Shown here in pieces: positions 25,101 through 33,531 of a DNA stretch of 64,000 nt (position 1 is the first letter of the stretch; every line of letters starts with the position of its first letter). Made by a program: the position numbers and the translations under genes. A model generated the notes under the pieces. That model did no database searches. It saw only the letters and a list, made by a program, of their open reading frames with translations, and had not been told where the DNA came from. Origin of the DNA: Geobacillus sp. 46C-IIa (GTDB taxonomy: Bacteria; Bacillota; Bacilli; Bacillales; Anoxybacillaceae); NCBI RefSeq assembly GCF_014679505.1, contig NZ_CP061474.1, positions 3,072,001-3,136,000 of the forward strand. Direction: 5' to 3'.

Positions 25101-26273
25101 TACCTTCCGTTCCAGCTCATCGAGGCGCGCTTCCGCCTCATCGATTTGATGGCGGCGCTGCCGTTCAAGCCGCTCCTTCTCTTCGATCACCTGCTCTTGC
25201 CGCTCCCGCCGCCTCGCTAGGTCGCGCTGCTGTTCCTTTAACTCTTCGTGCTTTTCGGCTTGTTGAAAGACTTCATGGCCCGCAAGCTCCACTTCCCGTG
25301 CACGCAACACGTCTTCTTCCCGACCGAGGCGGGTGATCTCCTCATCCAGTTCATCGAGCCGCTGCCGCGCTTTGTTCTCCTCTTCTGACCTTGTTCGCTG
25401 CTCAGCGGCGAGCTGTTCGGCTCGTTGGACCGCTTTCTCGTATTCCATGGCTTTTTCGGCAATCATATATTCATTGTAATGACGATATTGATCACAAAGC
25501 CGCTTCAGCGCCCGCTCATCGCGCTCGAGCTGCTCCAGCTGCTGCTTTGCTTGGTCCATATTTTCAATCGTCTCGGACAAATGGCGCAATTCCTCATCGG
25601 TTAACGGCGGCAATGAGCTTTCCAAAATTTCGTAAATCACCGTCGGCTTGAAATCTTTCGATAATTTCGGACTTCGCAATTGAATCAACAGCTCGATCAA
25701 CTCTTGAAACGCCTCGAGCGATTCGAAGCGGAACACATGCTTATTGACCAGCTTCATATATTCTTTTTGCGTTTCGACCACCGTTCCCCCGGCGCCGAGC
25801 GCATCGACGAGCTCGCGCTTTGTCAAAGGAATCTTCTCGCCTGTTTTTTCTTTTTTGTACAAGTAAACATCATGGCCGATGCGGCGGTTGTCCAAAATGA
25901 CAAAGCCCCAAAAGTCGAGATTTTTTTGCCGTTTCGCTCGCAAGCCGATGCCGGTCGTGAGATATTGATCGGTTTCAGTCCGCTTATATTCGAGAAACAA
26001 ATAGCCGGTTCGCTCATCGCGGTTGACGACATCTTTTTCCCCGAGCAAGTAATCTTCCATTCGCCGCGCCCGCGAACCGAACGGATCGAGCCGGTCGGGC
26101 GTCTTTTTCCCGTCAAGCAGCACCGGGATCAAGCTTTGCATCGTCACCGATTTGCCCGCTCCATTGCTTCCGCGCAAAAACAACTTTCCGTCGGCAAAAT
26201 GAAAATATTGTTCATCATAATACCAGAAATTGATCAATCCCGCGCGATGCAACATCCATCGATCCGCCATCAT
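22152..26273 (-). CDS. jetC: Wadjet type II JetC, SMC-like ATPase
   Basis: The protein of about 1,373 residues has an N-terminal Walker A GSNGAGKS, a C-terminal signature FSGGEKALAMY and a Walker B IISLDEAFAGVD. Between them lie long Arg/Glu-rich coiled coils with a central hinge-like region (about 640-760). This is the TIGR02680-type SMC of Wadjet type II, the loop-extruding motor. The ATGATG at 26273 overlaps the jetB stop (ATGA) and follows GAGAGGGA; the frame upstream to 26318 lacks a ribosome site. Confidence 0.93.
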   Translation of the reverse strand: MMADRWMLHRAGLINFWYYDEQYFHFADGKLFLRGSNGAGKSVTMQSLIPVLLDGKKTPDRLDPFGSRARRMEDYLLGEKDVVNRDERTGYLFLEYKRTETDQYLTTGIGLRAKRQKNLDFWGFVILDNRRIGHDVYLYKKEKTGEKIPLTKRELVDALGAGGTVVETQKEYMKLVNKHVFRFESLEAFQELIELLIQLRSPKLSKDFKPTVIYEILESSLPPLTDEELRHLSETIENMDQAKQQLEQLERDERALKRLCDQYRHYNEYMIAEKAMEYEKAVQRAEQLAAEQRTRSEEENKARQRLDELDEEITRLGREEDVLRAREVELAGHEVFQQAEKHEELKEQQRDLARRRERQEQVIEEKERLERQRRHQIDEAEARLDELERKVEGTLAQLRADADEGAFADHEVNEDDFLRHRRQQREFPFTVWEQEADRHAERLEALADLWRRHEGMQVRYEEASKEAGELQREVDQWRHQYRKWDELLDQEKERWEQAVLVWLERGGVTADEACIQTFLRQTDGLYEQYSIDDLKQPFAAAYYDAVGKKNDEKWRLEHEMRLLGDQLTEREQELRHWQMEQDPEPERDPQTDAMRTELERQGVISVPLYAAVEFFDHVPEPVRERIESALAHAGLLDALIIDRDVAVTYDRVLVPNPMHMAHTLADYLQPDAGVPVAVERIDAVLRSIVIADETQDGGMTLNEAGRYALGLVRGHAPARERAMFIGRAARQRWRMEKIASLEEEIASLRQALDRLQAEHKAVEAHIAALAEWFAAFPSDRDVRVAFEEREEARRRAESKERDWQRQQEKVSCLAREWQHLKQTLREQSAGLDVAFSVEGCERARLAMKSYLRFLHVLEVHVREALHVAAMIAQQREQLQALRDDIDEAKGERNRLLDEEERLALRMAEIERTLQQMGADDIRAEIARVRERLNTLREAVPRLVNERARTEQRLARLAEEREQGEKRETFARELVAAWEQAFAREAALKLVELDRSRPLREQASEAKQRYGGTLKDSRSSLLARLNTIFFQESSNLTEYRATFESLPFEEKEWSTAAPDDEMAMKAADWREKQERNVIFLDYKGQRATPSVVLAEVEREIALQHEYMKEQDRELYEEVILKSVGRILRSRIQRAERWVNDMNKRMSEIDTSSSLALSIQWKPKTAETEDELDTKELVGLLRMDSRLLKEEDLQRVTNHFRSKIARARELLEERGQGNTLHQIIKEVLDYRKWFSFTLYYEKEHEPKRELTNQRFYRFSGGEKALAMYIPLFAAAYSRYQEAGDDAPYIISLDEAFAGVDENNIRMMFGLVEQLGFNYIMNSQALWGDYDTVPALSICELVRPRNAPFVTVIQYYWNGRIKQLVANEEEWELIET

Positions 26274-27427
26274 GGTTCCCTCTCTTTCGCTTGAAAATCG
26301 TCCGGGTATCGACCGCACAGCCGCCCAAGGAGCGGGTAGAGGACGACCATGCCCGTCTCAGAATCCGCGTCTGCCATTCGCCATGCTTTCAGCTCCGCCA
26401 ACACCTCGCGGGCTAACTCCGCAAGCGATGCTTCGCGATGCGTCTTCCCCCATCCAGCTTCGTAGCGATGCTTCGTATCGGCGAGCCATTCAGAAAACTG
26501 CGCCGGCGTCAGCCAAAGTCGCCCGTACTCGTCCGGCGGAAAGGACGCCAACCGCTCGCGGACGACGGCGGCAAAATGAAGGATGATGTCAGACGTCCCT
26601 TTTAGATCGGGAAAGAGCGTATACGGCGCCTGCCGTTCCGGAATCGTCAACATGGCGACATTTTTGTACAGCTCATATCGAAACGGCGTATGGGACTCAA
26701 TATCCTCACGCAGCCGCTGCCGGAAGTTGCGCAAGTAATAAAAATCTTGCTCGTCGCCTTCCGTTCGGTGCACAGCCGGCGACAAAAACAGCTTCCGGTA
26801 CAGACGATGACGCCGGTAATCTTGCGGCGACGCTTTCCATTCTTCCGCCAACAGTTCGTCAATCGACGTATATTGCAGCAAGTCTTTCGGATATGTGCGC
26901 ATAAAATAGCGCGCCAACACCGGCACTTCATAAAGCGCTTCTTCATCCGCATGTTGCGCGAACGCTTCAATCTCTCCATCCATCCGACGGATCAGCCCGA
27001 TTTGTTCCGCTGCTTTCAGCACGCGAATGAGCGCGCGCCGCTGGGAATAGTTCGTCCAATCGACCGGCACATCGCCCGGATACATGGTGCGGATTTCCTC
27101 GCATACATCGGAAAGCAAAAATTTTTCTTCAACCGCCTTGCTTTCAACATACGCCATCAAGCAGCAAAACAGCGCGTAATCGAGCGGCTCTTGAAACGAC
27201 GGAATCCCCATCCACGGCTCCGGCTCGGCTGGAATTTTTTCGAGCTTCGCGAAATGCCGGTGCACGATCAATCGGTAGCCAAACTTCTCCTCGATGTATC
27301 TCTTGAGCACGTGTTCGCGTTCGCGGACAAGCTGATACCGTTCCGGGTCGGCGTCGCGAACGATCCAAAATTGTTCAAACAGCGCCGCCAACGCTTCTTT
27401 TGCTTTGTCATCAAACGACGCCTCCAT
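26270..27427 (-). CDS. jetB: Wadjet type II JetB (DUF2398 / TIGR02678)
   Basis: The 385-residue protein begins with a helical region (KAKEALAALFEQFWIVRDADPERY) followed by winged-helix-like segments, as in DUF2398. By analogy with MukE it is the KITE-type subunit that bridges JetA and JetC. It starts 17 bases inside the end of jetA and overlaps jetC by 4 bases, so the subunits are translationally coupled. The family call rests on order, length and sequence style, supported by unmistakable JetC and JetD neighbours. Confidence 0.9.
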   Translation of the reverse strand: MEASFDDKAKEALAALFEQFWIVRDADPERYQLVREREHVLKRYIEEKFGYRLIVHRHFAKLEKIPAEPEPWMGIPSFQEPLDYALFCCLMAYVESKAVEEKFLLSDVCEEIRTMYPGDVPVDWTNYSQRRALIRVLKAAEQIGLIRRMDGEIEAFAQHADEEALYEVPVLARYFMRTYPKDLLQYTSIDELLAEEWKASPQDYRRHRLYRKLFLSPAVHRTEGDEQDFYYLRNFRQRLREDIESHTPFRYELYKNVAMLTIPERQAPYTLFPDLKGTSDIILHFAAVVRERLASFPPDEYGRLWLTPAQFSEWLADTKHRYEAGWGKTHREASLAELAREVLAELKAWRMADADSETGMVVLYPLLGRLCGRYPDDFQAKEREP

Positions 27428-28922
27428 CTTCGCTCCCTCCTTTCGCCATCACTTCGATTTCGTAGTTGGGCATCACAAGCGTTCCGTCTTCAGCGCGAAG
27501 GCAAATCGTGCCGTGTCGACGAACAATGCGGATGTCCCAGCCGTTCTCTGTTTTCACGGTTGGCTGTTCTTTCCCCATGGCTTTGGCGATCCAGGCGAGC
27601 AACGTCTTCCGTACGTACGGGGGCACTTCGCCGAGTTCGGCCAGCACAATTTTTCCGTCTTTCACCAGCTGTTTCAGTTCGGCTTCCTCGCGTGCTTTCT
27701 CCTCCAAATAGCGGCGGCGCGCTTCTTCTTTTTCCTGTTTTTTCTCCTCGATCGCGTGCGGTTTCTTCTTTTCTCCATAATGGCGCACGCGCGGCTTCGT
27801 CACCCATTCCATCGGCCCCTCTTCCCAAACATCGCGATACATATCGTCTGTCGCCTCATTGTCTGCAATCACATGTTTCGTATGGAAGCAGCCGAACACG
27901 ACCGCCGACAAACAGTGTGCCTCTTCGATCGAGGACAGCTGCGAAAACCAGCGTGCCAAGTGCAAATAATCGCCTTTGCGGCTGCGAAAGTGGTGATGCC
28001 GCTCACCAAGCCGCTGCACAATGCGCGTCAAGCGACGAATCGCTTCGTTCGTCTGATGCTGCAAAAACGACAGCTCGCTTTCGTGACCGTCCCGACCTAA
28101 AAACCATTCGCGCAAACTGCGCCACGTCTCGCGCTTTTCTTCGATGCATTCGGCGCGCGACGGAGCGCTGTCGGCAAAGCGTGGAATCGATCGCTCATAA
28201 TCGACTACGTGCTCAATGAACCGGTTCACCCCTTCGTCTGGAAGGTCTTCCAACAGCCGCTCAATTTGCATCGACGTCTTCTGTAAGGCGACGATAAAAT
28301 CACGCAAATAGGCGGTAAATTGTTCCTTGTAAACGAGAAACGATTCCGCCGTCATCCGTTCTTCCAAATTTTCGCTATGCAAATAGGCGATATAATCGGC
28401 CGAATGGTGAATGATTTTTTTGAAATAATCAAACGTCTCCTCCCACACCTGGTGTATTTCGTCCGGTTTTTCTTGGAAATTAGCAGATATGATCGTTTCC
28501 ATGCGAGAAAGGGAGGCGTACAGACGGTCAAACCGCGTTTTCTCGAGCGAACCGCCGAACGAGTCGCCCAACTGTTCGAGCGTGCGAATCATTCGCTCAA
28601 TTTCCACCGTGTACGGGCTGCATTGGTAGCGAAACCGCTTTTTCTTAAACTCTTCGATCGTCCGAACATGGGAAGTCTCTTGACGGGCGATCAAATTGTT
28701 CCATTTTACAAGCTGATCGAGGTCCTGCTGCAACTCATCCTCGGTATAATCCACAAATTCGCTATGCTGTTTCAAAAACGCATACACTTCTTCAGGGAAC
28801 AAATATTGCCGCATCCGCTCGTGCTGAATGTAGAAATAGCGTAAAATCGCGCGATAACGGTGTGCATTTTCCGCCGACAAATACTTTGTTTCGACAATCG
28901 GCTTCAGCCATGAAGCATCCAT
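27411..28922 (-). CDS. jetA: Wadjet type II JetA (DUF2397 / TIGR02677)
   Basis: The 503-residue protein has a helical N-terminal winged-helix region (residues 1-90), a long helical middle, a charged linker (EEKKQEKEEARRRYLEEKAREEAE, shown in part) and a compact C-terminal domain. This fits the kleisin-like JetA of Wadjet type II. It opens the operon jetA-jetB-jetC-jetD. GGAGAGGCG lies upstream of the ATG. No strong promoter was found in the 134 bases upstream; TACAAT in that interval is a weak -10 candidate. Confidence 0.9.
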   Translation of the reverse strand: MDASWLKPIVETKYLSAENAHRYRAILRYFYIQHERMRQYLFPEEVYAFLKQHSEFVDYTEDELQQDLDQLVKWNNLIARQETSHVRTIEEFKKKRFRYQCSPYTVEIERMIRTLEQLGDSFGGSLEKTRFDRLYASLSRMETIISANFQEKPDEIHQVWEETFDYFKKIIHHSADYIAYLHSENLEERMTAESFLVYKEQFTAYLRDFIVALQKTSMQIERLLEDLPDEGVNRFIEHVVDYERSIPRFADSAPSRAECIEEKRETWRSLREWFLGRDGHESELSFLQHQTNEAIRRLTRIVQRLGERHHHFRSRKGDYLHLARWFSQLSSIEEAHCLSAVVFGCFHTKHVIADNEATDDMYRDVWEEGPMEWVTKPRVRHYGEKKKPHAIEEKKQEKEEARRRYLEEKAREEAELKQLVKDGKIVLAELGEVPPYVRKTLLAWIAKAMGKEQPTVKTENGWDIRIVRRHGTICLRAEDGTLVMPNYEIEVMAKGGSEDGGVV

Positions 28923-29056
28923 CTTCGTCCACCTTCGCCTCTCCTTTTCCTACTCATTATTGTAAGGTTTGGTTCTTTCTTTTGCTAGTGAAAGCCATTT
29001 TTCCGAATGTTTCTCGCCATCCATGCACTTTTTTGTAAAATAGAAACAAAGAGCAA

Positions 29057-29647
29057 GTGAATCGATATGGAAGCGCTATTGCAGAAATTTTGCATGAGGT
29101 GAAAGCGACGCGCGCAGCGGTCGAATCGCTCGAACAGCGGGTTGGTTCCTTGGGGGAGCAGGTGGTCAATCTCAATGAGCGGACAGGCGCCCTTGAAGCG
29201 CAAGTGGCCGAACTCAACGAGCGGACGGGTTCCCTTGAACAATAGTTCGCTCAACTGAACGAGCGGACAAGCAGCCTTGAGCACCAAGTCGGCCGACTCA
29301 ATGAGCGCATGGCCACTGTCGAACATCAGGTCGGCGAGCTCAATGAGCAGACGAACACGCTTGCACAGCGAATCGAGTTGCTTGATGAGCGCACAAACGA
29401 AACGAAGGCAATGGCCGAAGCGCTCCGTCACGGGCAAGAAGTGCTGGCCGCCAAATACGAGGCGGTGGCCCACGACTTCCACCAAATGAAAGGCGACCTC
29501 ACCCATATCACATCCATCCTCGAAGATAAGGTGTTGCCTACCCTCGCGGAACATGAAGCGAGACTGCACGTCCTAAACACCCGCGTCTTCAAAACGGAAA
29601 GCGCTCTTCATCGCCTCGTTCACGCGCGAGGCGATGTCCAAACATAG
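29057..29647 (+). pseudogene. Coiled-coil protein with 14-residue repeats, broken by one stop codon
   Basis: The frame from GTG 29057 encodes about six tandem 14-residue units of the form LNERTGSLEAQVAE, a regular coiled coil. A TAG at 29243-29245 stands where a CAG (Gln) codon would continue the repeat (LEQ-stop-FAQLNERT); after it the same frame runs to 29647. A single base change therefore separates this from an intact protein of about 196 residues. The C-terminal part (HDFHQMKGDLTHITSILEDK) resembles that of other small Bacillus coiled-coil proteins, including the gene at 39504. Function is unknown. Confidence 0.75.
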
Positions 29648-29952
29648 ATGATCCACCCATTCTCAATCCGACGGCTCAACGCTACCGTTTTTTATTCCGT
29701 CCGGCCCGAACATCTCGAATTCGGAGTATTCAAGAGAATCCGAGAGCATTCCCGAGCATTTGTAAGCATCAATAAGGAGAGAACACCTCTCACGGCGAGA
29801 GCAGGTGACAGGCGGATAGATCGGCTGATACCAAATTTGCCAGCTGCACCCAAATTGCGTTATCCTTTTTATTGTGACGCTTTTTCACCCCTCTGCGTCG
29901 TTTGGCCGCTTTTTCCCCTCTTGTGATATTATCCAAAAAAGGAGGAATCGTT
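29648..29952. other. 305-base intergenic stretch upstream of the ABC importer
   Basis: No gene is seen. TGATATTAT at 29924-29932 is an extended -10 that would start the importer transcript very close to its ribosome site AAAGGAGG (29938-29945). The rest, including a GAATTCGG/CCCGAGC-rich part, shows nothing clear. Confidence 0.45.
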
Positions 29953-30852
29953 TTGCGTAAATGGTTCATGTCATTGCTCGCTGTCGGGCTTGTGTTCGGT
30001 CTGGCTGCCTGCAGCGGAACAAGTGATGCAAAAGGAAAAATCGTGATTACCGGAAAGAAGTTTACTGAGCAAGTCATTTTGACGCATTTACTGGCGGAGT
30101 ATGTGAAGGCCAACACCGATTTGGACGTGGAAGTGAAGGACAGTTTAGGCGGCGCGTTTATGCTCCAGCAAGCCATTGAAAACGGGGATGTCGACATGTA
30201 TGTCGAGTATACGGGGACAGGGTATTTAAACATTTTAAAACAGCCGTACGACCCCGCAAAAACGCCCGAACAAATCTATAATGAAACGAAGAAGTTATAT
30301 AAGGAAAAGTACAACATCGCTTGGCTCAAACCACTCGGATTTAACAACACCTACGCTTTGGCGATGCGCAGAGACCTCGCGGAAAAGCTCGGGGTGAAAA
30401 CGTACTCCGATTTGGTCCATCATTCGTCCTCCCTCACCTTTGGGTCGGACGCCGAGTTTTTTGAGCGAAGCGACGGCTATGACGGGCTTGTCGATACGTA
30501 CGGATTCCATTTCAAAAAAACGGTCAACATCGACCCGGACTTGCAATATGAAGCGGCGAAAAATGGGGAGATTGACGTCATCACGGCCTATACGACCGAT
30601 GCAAGAATAAAAAAATATGATTTGGTTGTGCTAAAAGATGATAAGAACTACTTCCCGCCGTACCACGCCGTGCCGATCATCCGTCAAGAAGTGTTGGATG
30701 CCAATCCAGAACTGGAGGAAACGTTGAACAAACTGGCCAACATCTTAACGGACGAAAAAATGATGGAACTCAACGGCGAAGTAAACTTGGAAGGAAAACG
30801 GCCGCGCGAGGTGGCGATTGACTTTTTGAAATCGGAAGGACTGATCGACTAG
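29953..30852 (+). CDS. Osmoprotectant ABC importer, substrate-binding lipoprotein (OpuCC-like)
   Basis: The 299-residue lipoprotein has a signal peptide ending in the lipobox LAAC (Cys about 20). The mature part begins IVITGKKFTEQVILTHLLAEYV and contains YVEYTGTGYLNIL, both typical of the OpuAC/ProX-type binding domain for glycine betaine, choline and related quaternary amines. TTG at 29953 is the start, with AAAGGAGG 7 bases upstream; the longer frame lacks a ribosome site. It opens a three-gene operon with an ATPase and a permease. Confidence 0.9.
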   Translation: MRKWFMSLLAVGLVFGLAACSGTSDAKGKIVITGKKFTEQVILTHLLAEYVKANTDLDVEVKDSLGGAFMLQQAIENGDVDMYVEYTGTGYLNILKQPYDPAKTPEQIYNETKKLYKEKYNIAWLKPLGFNNTYALAMRRDLAEKLGVKTYSDLVHHSSSLTFGSDAEFFERSDGYDGLVDTYGFHFKKTVNIDPDLQYEAAKNGEIDVITAYTTDARIKKYDLVVLKDDKNYFPPYHAVPIIRQEVLDANPELEETLNKLANILTDEKMMELNGEVNLEGKRPREVAIDFLKSEGLID

Positions 30853-30868
30853 AAAGCGAGGAATGTGG

Positions 30869-31996
30869 ATGATTCGGTTTGACAACGTGACAAAACAGTA
30901 TGAGGATGGATTTGTGGCCTTAAAAAATATTAATCTCGAAATCCGCAAAGGCGAGCTCGTCGCCTTGATCGGGCCGAGCGGCTGCGGGAAAACGACGACG
31001 ATGCGAATGATCAACCGCCTGATCGAACCGACATCGGGAAAAGTGTATGTCGATGGGCAAGACATTTCCGCGCTTGACCCGGTTGAGTTGCGGCGCAACA
31101 TCGGCTATGTTATCCAACAAATTGGCTTGTTTCCACATATGACGATCGCGGAAAATATCGCACTCGTACCGAAACTGAAAAAATGGGAAAAACACGCCTA
31201 TGAAAAGCGGGTCGATGAGTTGCTTGAACTCGTCGGATTGGATCCATCGACGTTCAAGCACCGCTACCCGTCAGAGCTCAGCGGTGGCCAACAGCAGCGC
31301 GTCGGCGTCGTCCGCGCGTTGGCCGCTGAACCCGATATCATTTTGATGGATGAGCCGTTCAGCGCCCTCGATCCGATCAGCCGCGAACAGTTGCAAGATG
31401 ACATCGTCCGCCTGCAAGAAGAGATCCACAAAACGATCGTCTTTGTCACCCATGATATGGACGAAGCGATCAAAATCGCCGATCGAATTGCCCTGATGAA
31501 AGATGGGGAAATCGTCCAATTTGCGACGCCGGACCAAATGCTCAGACGGCCCGCCAACTCGTTCGTCCGCGAGTTTATCGGGGAAGACCGTCTGCTGGCC
31601 CGCCAGACGGCCGTGCCGACAGCAGAAGACTTAATGTCCGATGCCGTCGCCACGATCGCACCGCGGCGCGGTTTGGCCGAAGCGTTCCGGCTGATGAAGG
31701 CGAGAAAGGTCGACAGTTTGGTCGTCGTCGATAAAAAACAATCATTTCTTGGCATCGTGACGCTCAAACAAATCGAACAACGATACAATGAAGAACATTT
31801 GCTTGTCGCTGATATTGCTGATTACGATGTGACAACATTGCAAAAAGAAGCGGATGTGACAGACGTCGCCGCCTTGTTCCAAGATCCGGACGTGCGGATC
31901 ATTCCAGTGCTTGATGGCGACCGCCTTGTCGGCGGCATTACACGCTCGAGCATGATGCGCGCGCTCGCTGAGTGGACATTTCAGCAGCACGCATGA
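30869..31996 (+). CDS. Osmoprotectant ABC importer, ATPase with CBS domains (OpuCA-like)
   Basis: The protein of about 375 residues has Walker A GPSGCGKTT, signature LSGGQQQRVG and Walker B IILMDEPFSALD. A C-terminal pair of CBS domains (about 255-370) follows, as in OpuCA and OpuA-type ATPases, where CBS domains sense ionic strength. The Q-loop is VIQQIGLFPHMT. ATG at 30869 is favoured over the ATG at 30863 because of the spacing to GCGAGG. The gene begins 16 bases after the binding-protein gene. Confidence 0.9.
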   Translation: MIRFDNVTKQYEDGFVALKNINLEIRKGELVALIGPSGCGKTTTMRMINRLIEPTSGKVYVDGQDISALDPVELRRNIGYVIQQIGLFPHMTIAENIALVPKLKKWEKHAYEKRVDELLELVGLDPSTFKHRYPSELSGGQQQRVGVVRALAAEPDIILMDEPFSALDPISREQLQDDIVRLQEEIHKTIVFVTHDMDEAIKIADRIALMKDGEIVQFATPDQMLRRPANSFVREFIGEDRLLARQTAVPTAEDLMSDAVATIAPRRGLAEAFRLMKARKVDSLVVVDKKQSFLGIVTLKQIEQRYNEEHLLVADIADYDVTTLQKEADVTDVAALFQDPDVRIIPVLDGDRLVGGITRSSMMRALAEWTFQQHA

Positions 31997-32012
31997 ACCA
32001 AGGAGGGAGACA

Positions 32013-32642
32013 ATGGAATTATTGCAGACGTTTATTGAACGAAAGGAAGACATTTGGCTCGCTTTTCAAGAGCACGTACTGTTATCCGCCATTGCCATGG
32101 GCATTGCCATCGCAGTGGCCGTGCCGCTCGGCGTCGTGTTGACGCGGTATCGCAAACTCGCCGAGCCGATCATTGGCATCGCCGCCATCATCCAAACGAT
32201 TCCGAGCTTGGCGCTGCTTGGGTTTATGCTGCCGATTTTCGGCATCGGCAAACTGCCGGCGATCATCGCCTTGACGCTTTATGCCTTGCTTCCGATTTTG
32301 CGCAACACGTACACTGGCATTCTTGGCGTCGACCCGGCGCTCGTTGATGCCGGACGAGGAATGGGGATGACATCGCGGCAAATTTTATGGATGGTCGAGC
32401 TTCCCCTCTCGCTTCCGGTCATTATGGCCGGCGTGCGCACCGCGACGGTGCTGACGATCGGCGTCGCCGCCTTAGCGACGTTTATCGGCGCCGGCGGACT
32501 TGGCGACTTGATCGACCGCGGCTTGCGCATCGCCGACAAAAACTTGATTTTAGCCGGCGCCATCCCTGCCGCCGTTTTGGCGATTGCCTTCGACTGGCTG
32601 CTGCGCAAAGTGGAAAAGAAAGTGACGCCGAAGGGGCTGTAA
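32013..32642 (+). CDS. Osmoprotectant ABC importer, permease (OpuCB-like)
   Basis: The 209-residue protein has five to six membrane helices and the coupling EAA-like loop DAGRGMGMTSRQILWMVELP, typical of OpuCB/OpuCD and ProW permeases. AAGGAGGGAG precedes the ATG. Only one permease gene is present, whereas B. subtilis OpuC has two, so the channel is probably a homodimer. It ends the importer operon; a GC-rich GGGCTG...CAGCCC stem overlaps its end. Confidence 0.9.
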   Translation: MELLQTFIERKEDIWLAFQEHVLLSAIAMGIAIAVAVPLGVVLTRYRKLAEPIIGIAAIIQTIPSLALLGFMLPIFGIGKLPAIIALTLYALLPILRNTYTGILGVDPALVDAGRGMGMTSRQILWMVELPLSLPVIMAGVRTATVLTIGVAALATFIGAGGLGDLIDRGLRIADKNLILAGAIPAAVLAIAFDWLLRKVEKKVTPKGL

Positions 32643-33531
32643 TCAGCCCTTTGGCTCCCCAACTTGCATCGGAACAACGCTCTCCCCTGCTTCCCCGCCC
32701 CGGAGCGGGTGGGTATAGTAAATAGGCATCACCCTTGATGTTCGTATCAATCAAAACAGATGCTTAGGTCCAACATGAATGCTCGTAAATTCTTGTTTGA
32801 GCAAGGGTACAAAACTGAAGAAGTTCGGCACATTTTTAGCTGCCATAAATAAGATTTGAAAATCATTGTGGGTTGGGTGATTCCCAACCCACCCATTATA
32901 TGTTTGGTTCACTAATCAACCACCTCGACATTAGGGACGCTACCCCTTACGATGATTCATCCGCCTCCCACTCCCTAGGTGCGGATCACAGCAGCCCCCC
33001 TTGGCCATTTTGTTTCCTTACCACACGTGACATTAGCTTAACCTCTCGAATCGATCGAGATTTCCAATCATTCCTAAACATTTTCGTGTATGAGCCAATG
33101 AAGAGCGCTGATCACCGCAACAACAAGTGATCCATCAAGGTGCGAAACCCCAATCTGTAAAAAACATCATCCATGACCTAACCAAACGGACGAATCAGCC
33201 CCTTTTCCTTTCGCTCGATGATACGAATTGCCAAAAAACGAAGCCTTCATCACGGGCTTCGCACGCCATCCAAGGGTGCGACTGGCACTACTCACACCAA
33301 GATCGTCAATCGGTTTGGGGCATTCGCTCGTTTGACTGATGGTGCACCCCTTCACGCAAGCGTTTCCGTTCGCCTTCCGCTTGTATGACAAGAAGGAGGA
33401 ATTATATTGAAGTTATTCTCTAAATTATTATATCATTTTTAGTTTGTTTATTGATGTTATATCTAACGGAACTTTTTACGATAGAGCCTTACGTAACTTC
33501 TGGGAACGGAAATCCAGGGCTTCTTATTATT
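32643..33531. other. Mosaic of insertion-sequence debris without intact genes
   Basis: Nothing intact is found. A GCTCTCCCCTGCTTCCCC segment with a CCCGCCCCGGAGCGGG hairpin near 32690-32710 recalls IS605-type ends. A 10-bp stem at 32868-32892 (GTGGGTTGGG with CCCAACCCAC) looks like an old terminator. A transposase relic (33127-33339) follows. Frame breaks and mixed reading frames suggest repeated insertion and decay. Confidence 0.5.
33127..33339 (+). pseudogene. Truncated DDE transposase relic (IS4/IS701-like)
   Basis: The 70-residue frame contains LFLSLDDTNCQKTKPSSR and DWHYSHQDRQSVWGI, which resemble the first catalytic Asp region and the following HYSHxDGKxVWG motif of IS4/IS701-type transposases. 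Both ends of the gene are missing. The family assignment is from memory of the motif and is tentative. Confidence 0.5.

Noticed and set aside
24129-25220. 363-residue rightward frame inside jetC
   Set aside because: Shadow frame in a GC-rich gene; composition does not resemble a real protein and jetC is unmistakable.
26690-28219. 509-residue rightward frame across jetB and jetA
   Set aside because: Its length comes from antisense codon bias; there is no start context and no recognisable domain.
32750-32860. IDTNI-like peptide suggesting a VapC (PIN) toxin start near IS debris
   Set aside because: Only a handful of residues fit, no partner antitoxin is seen and the frame runs into a GC hairpin.
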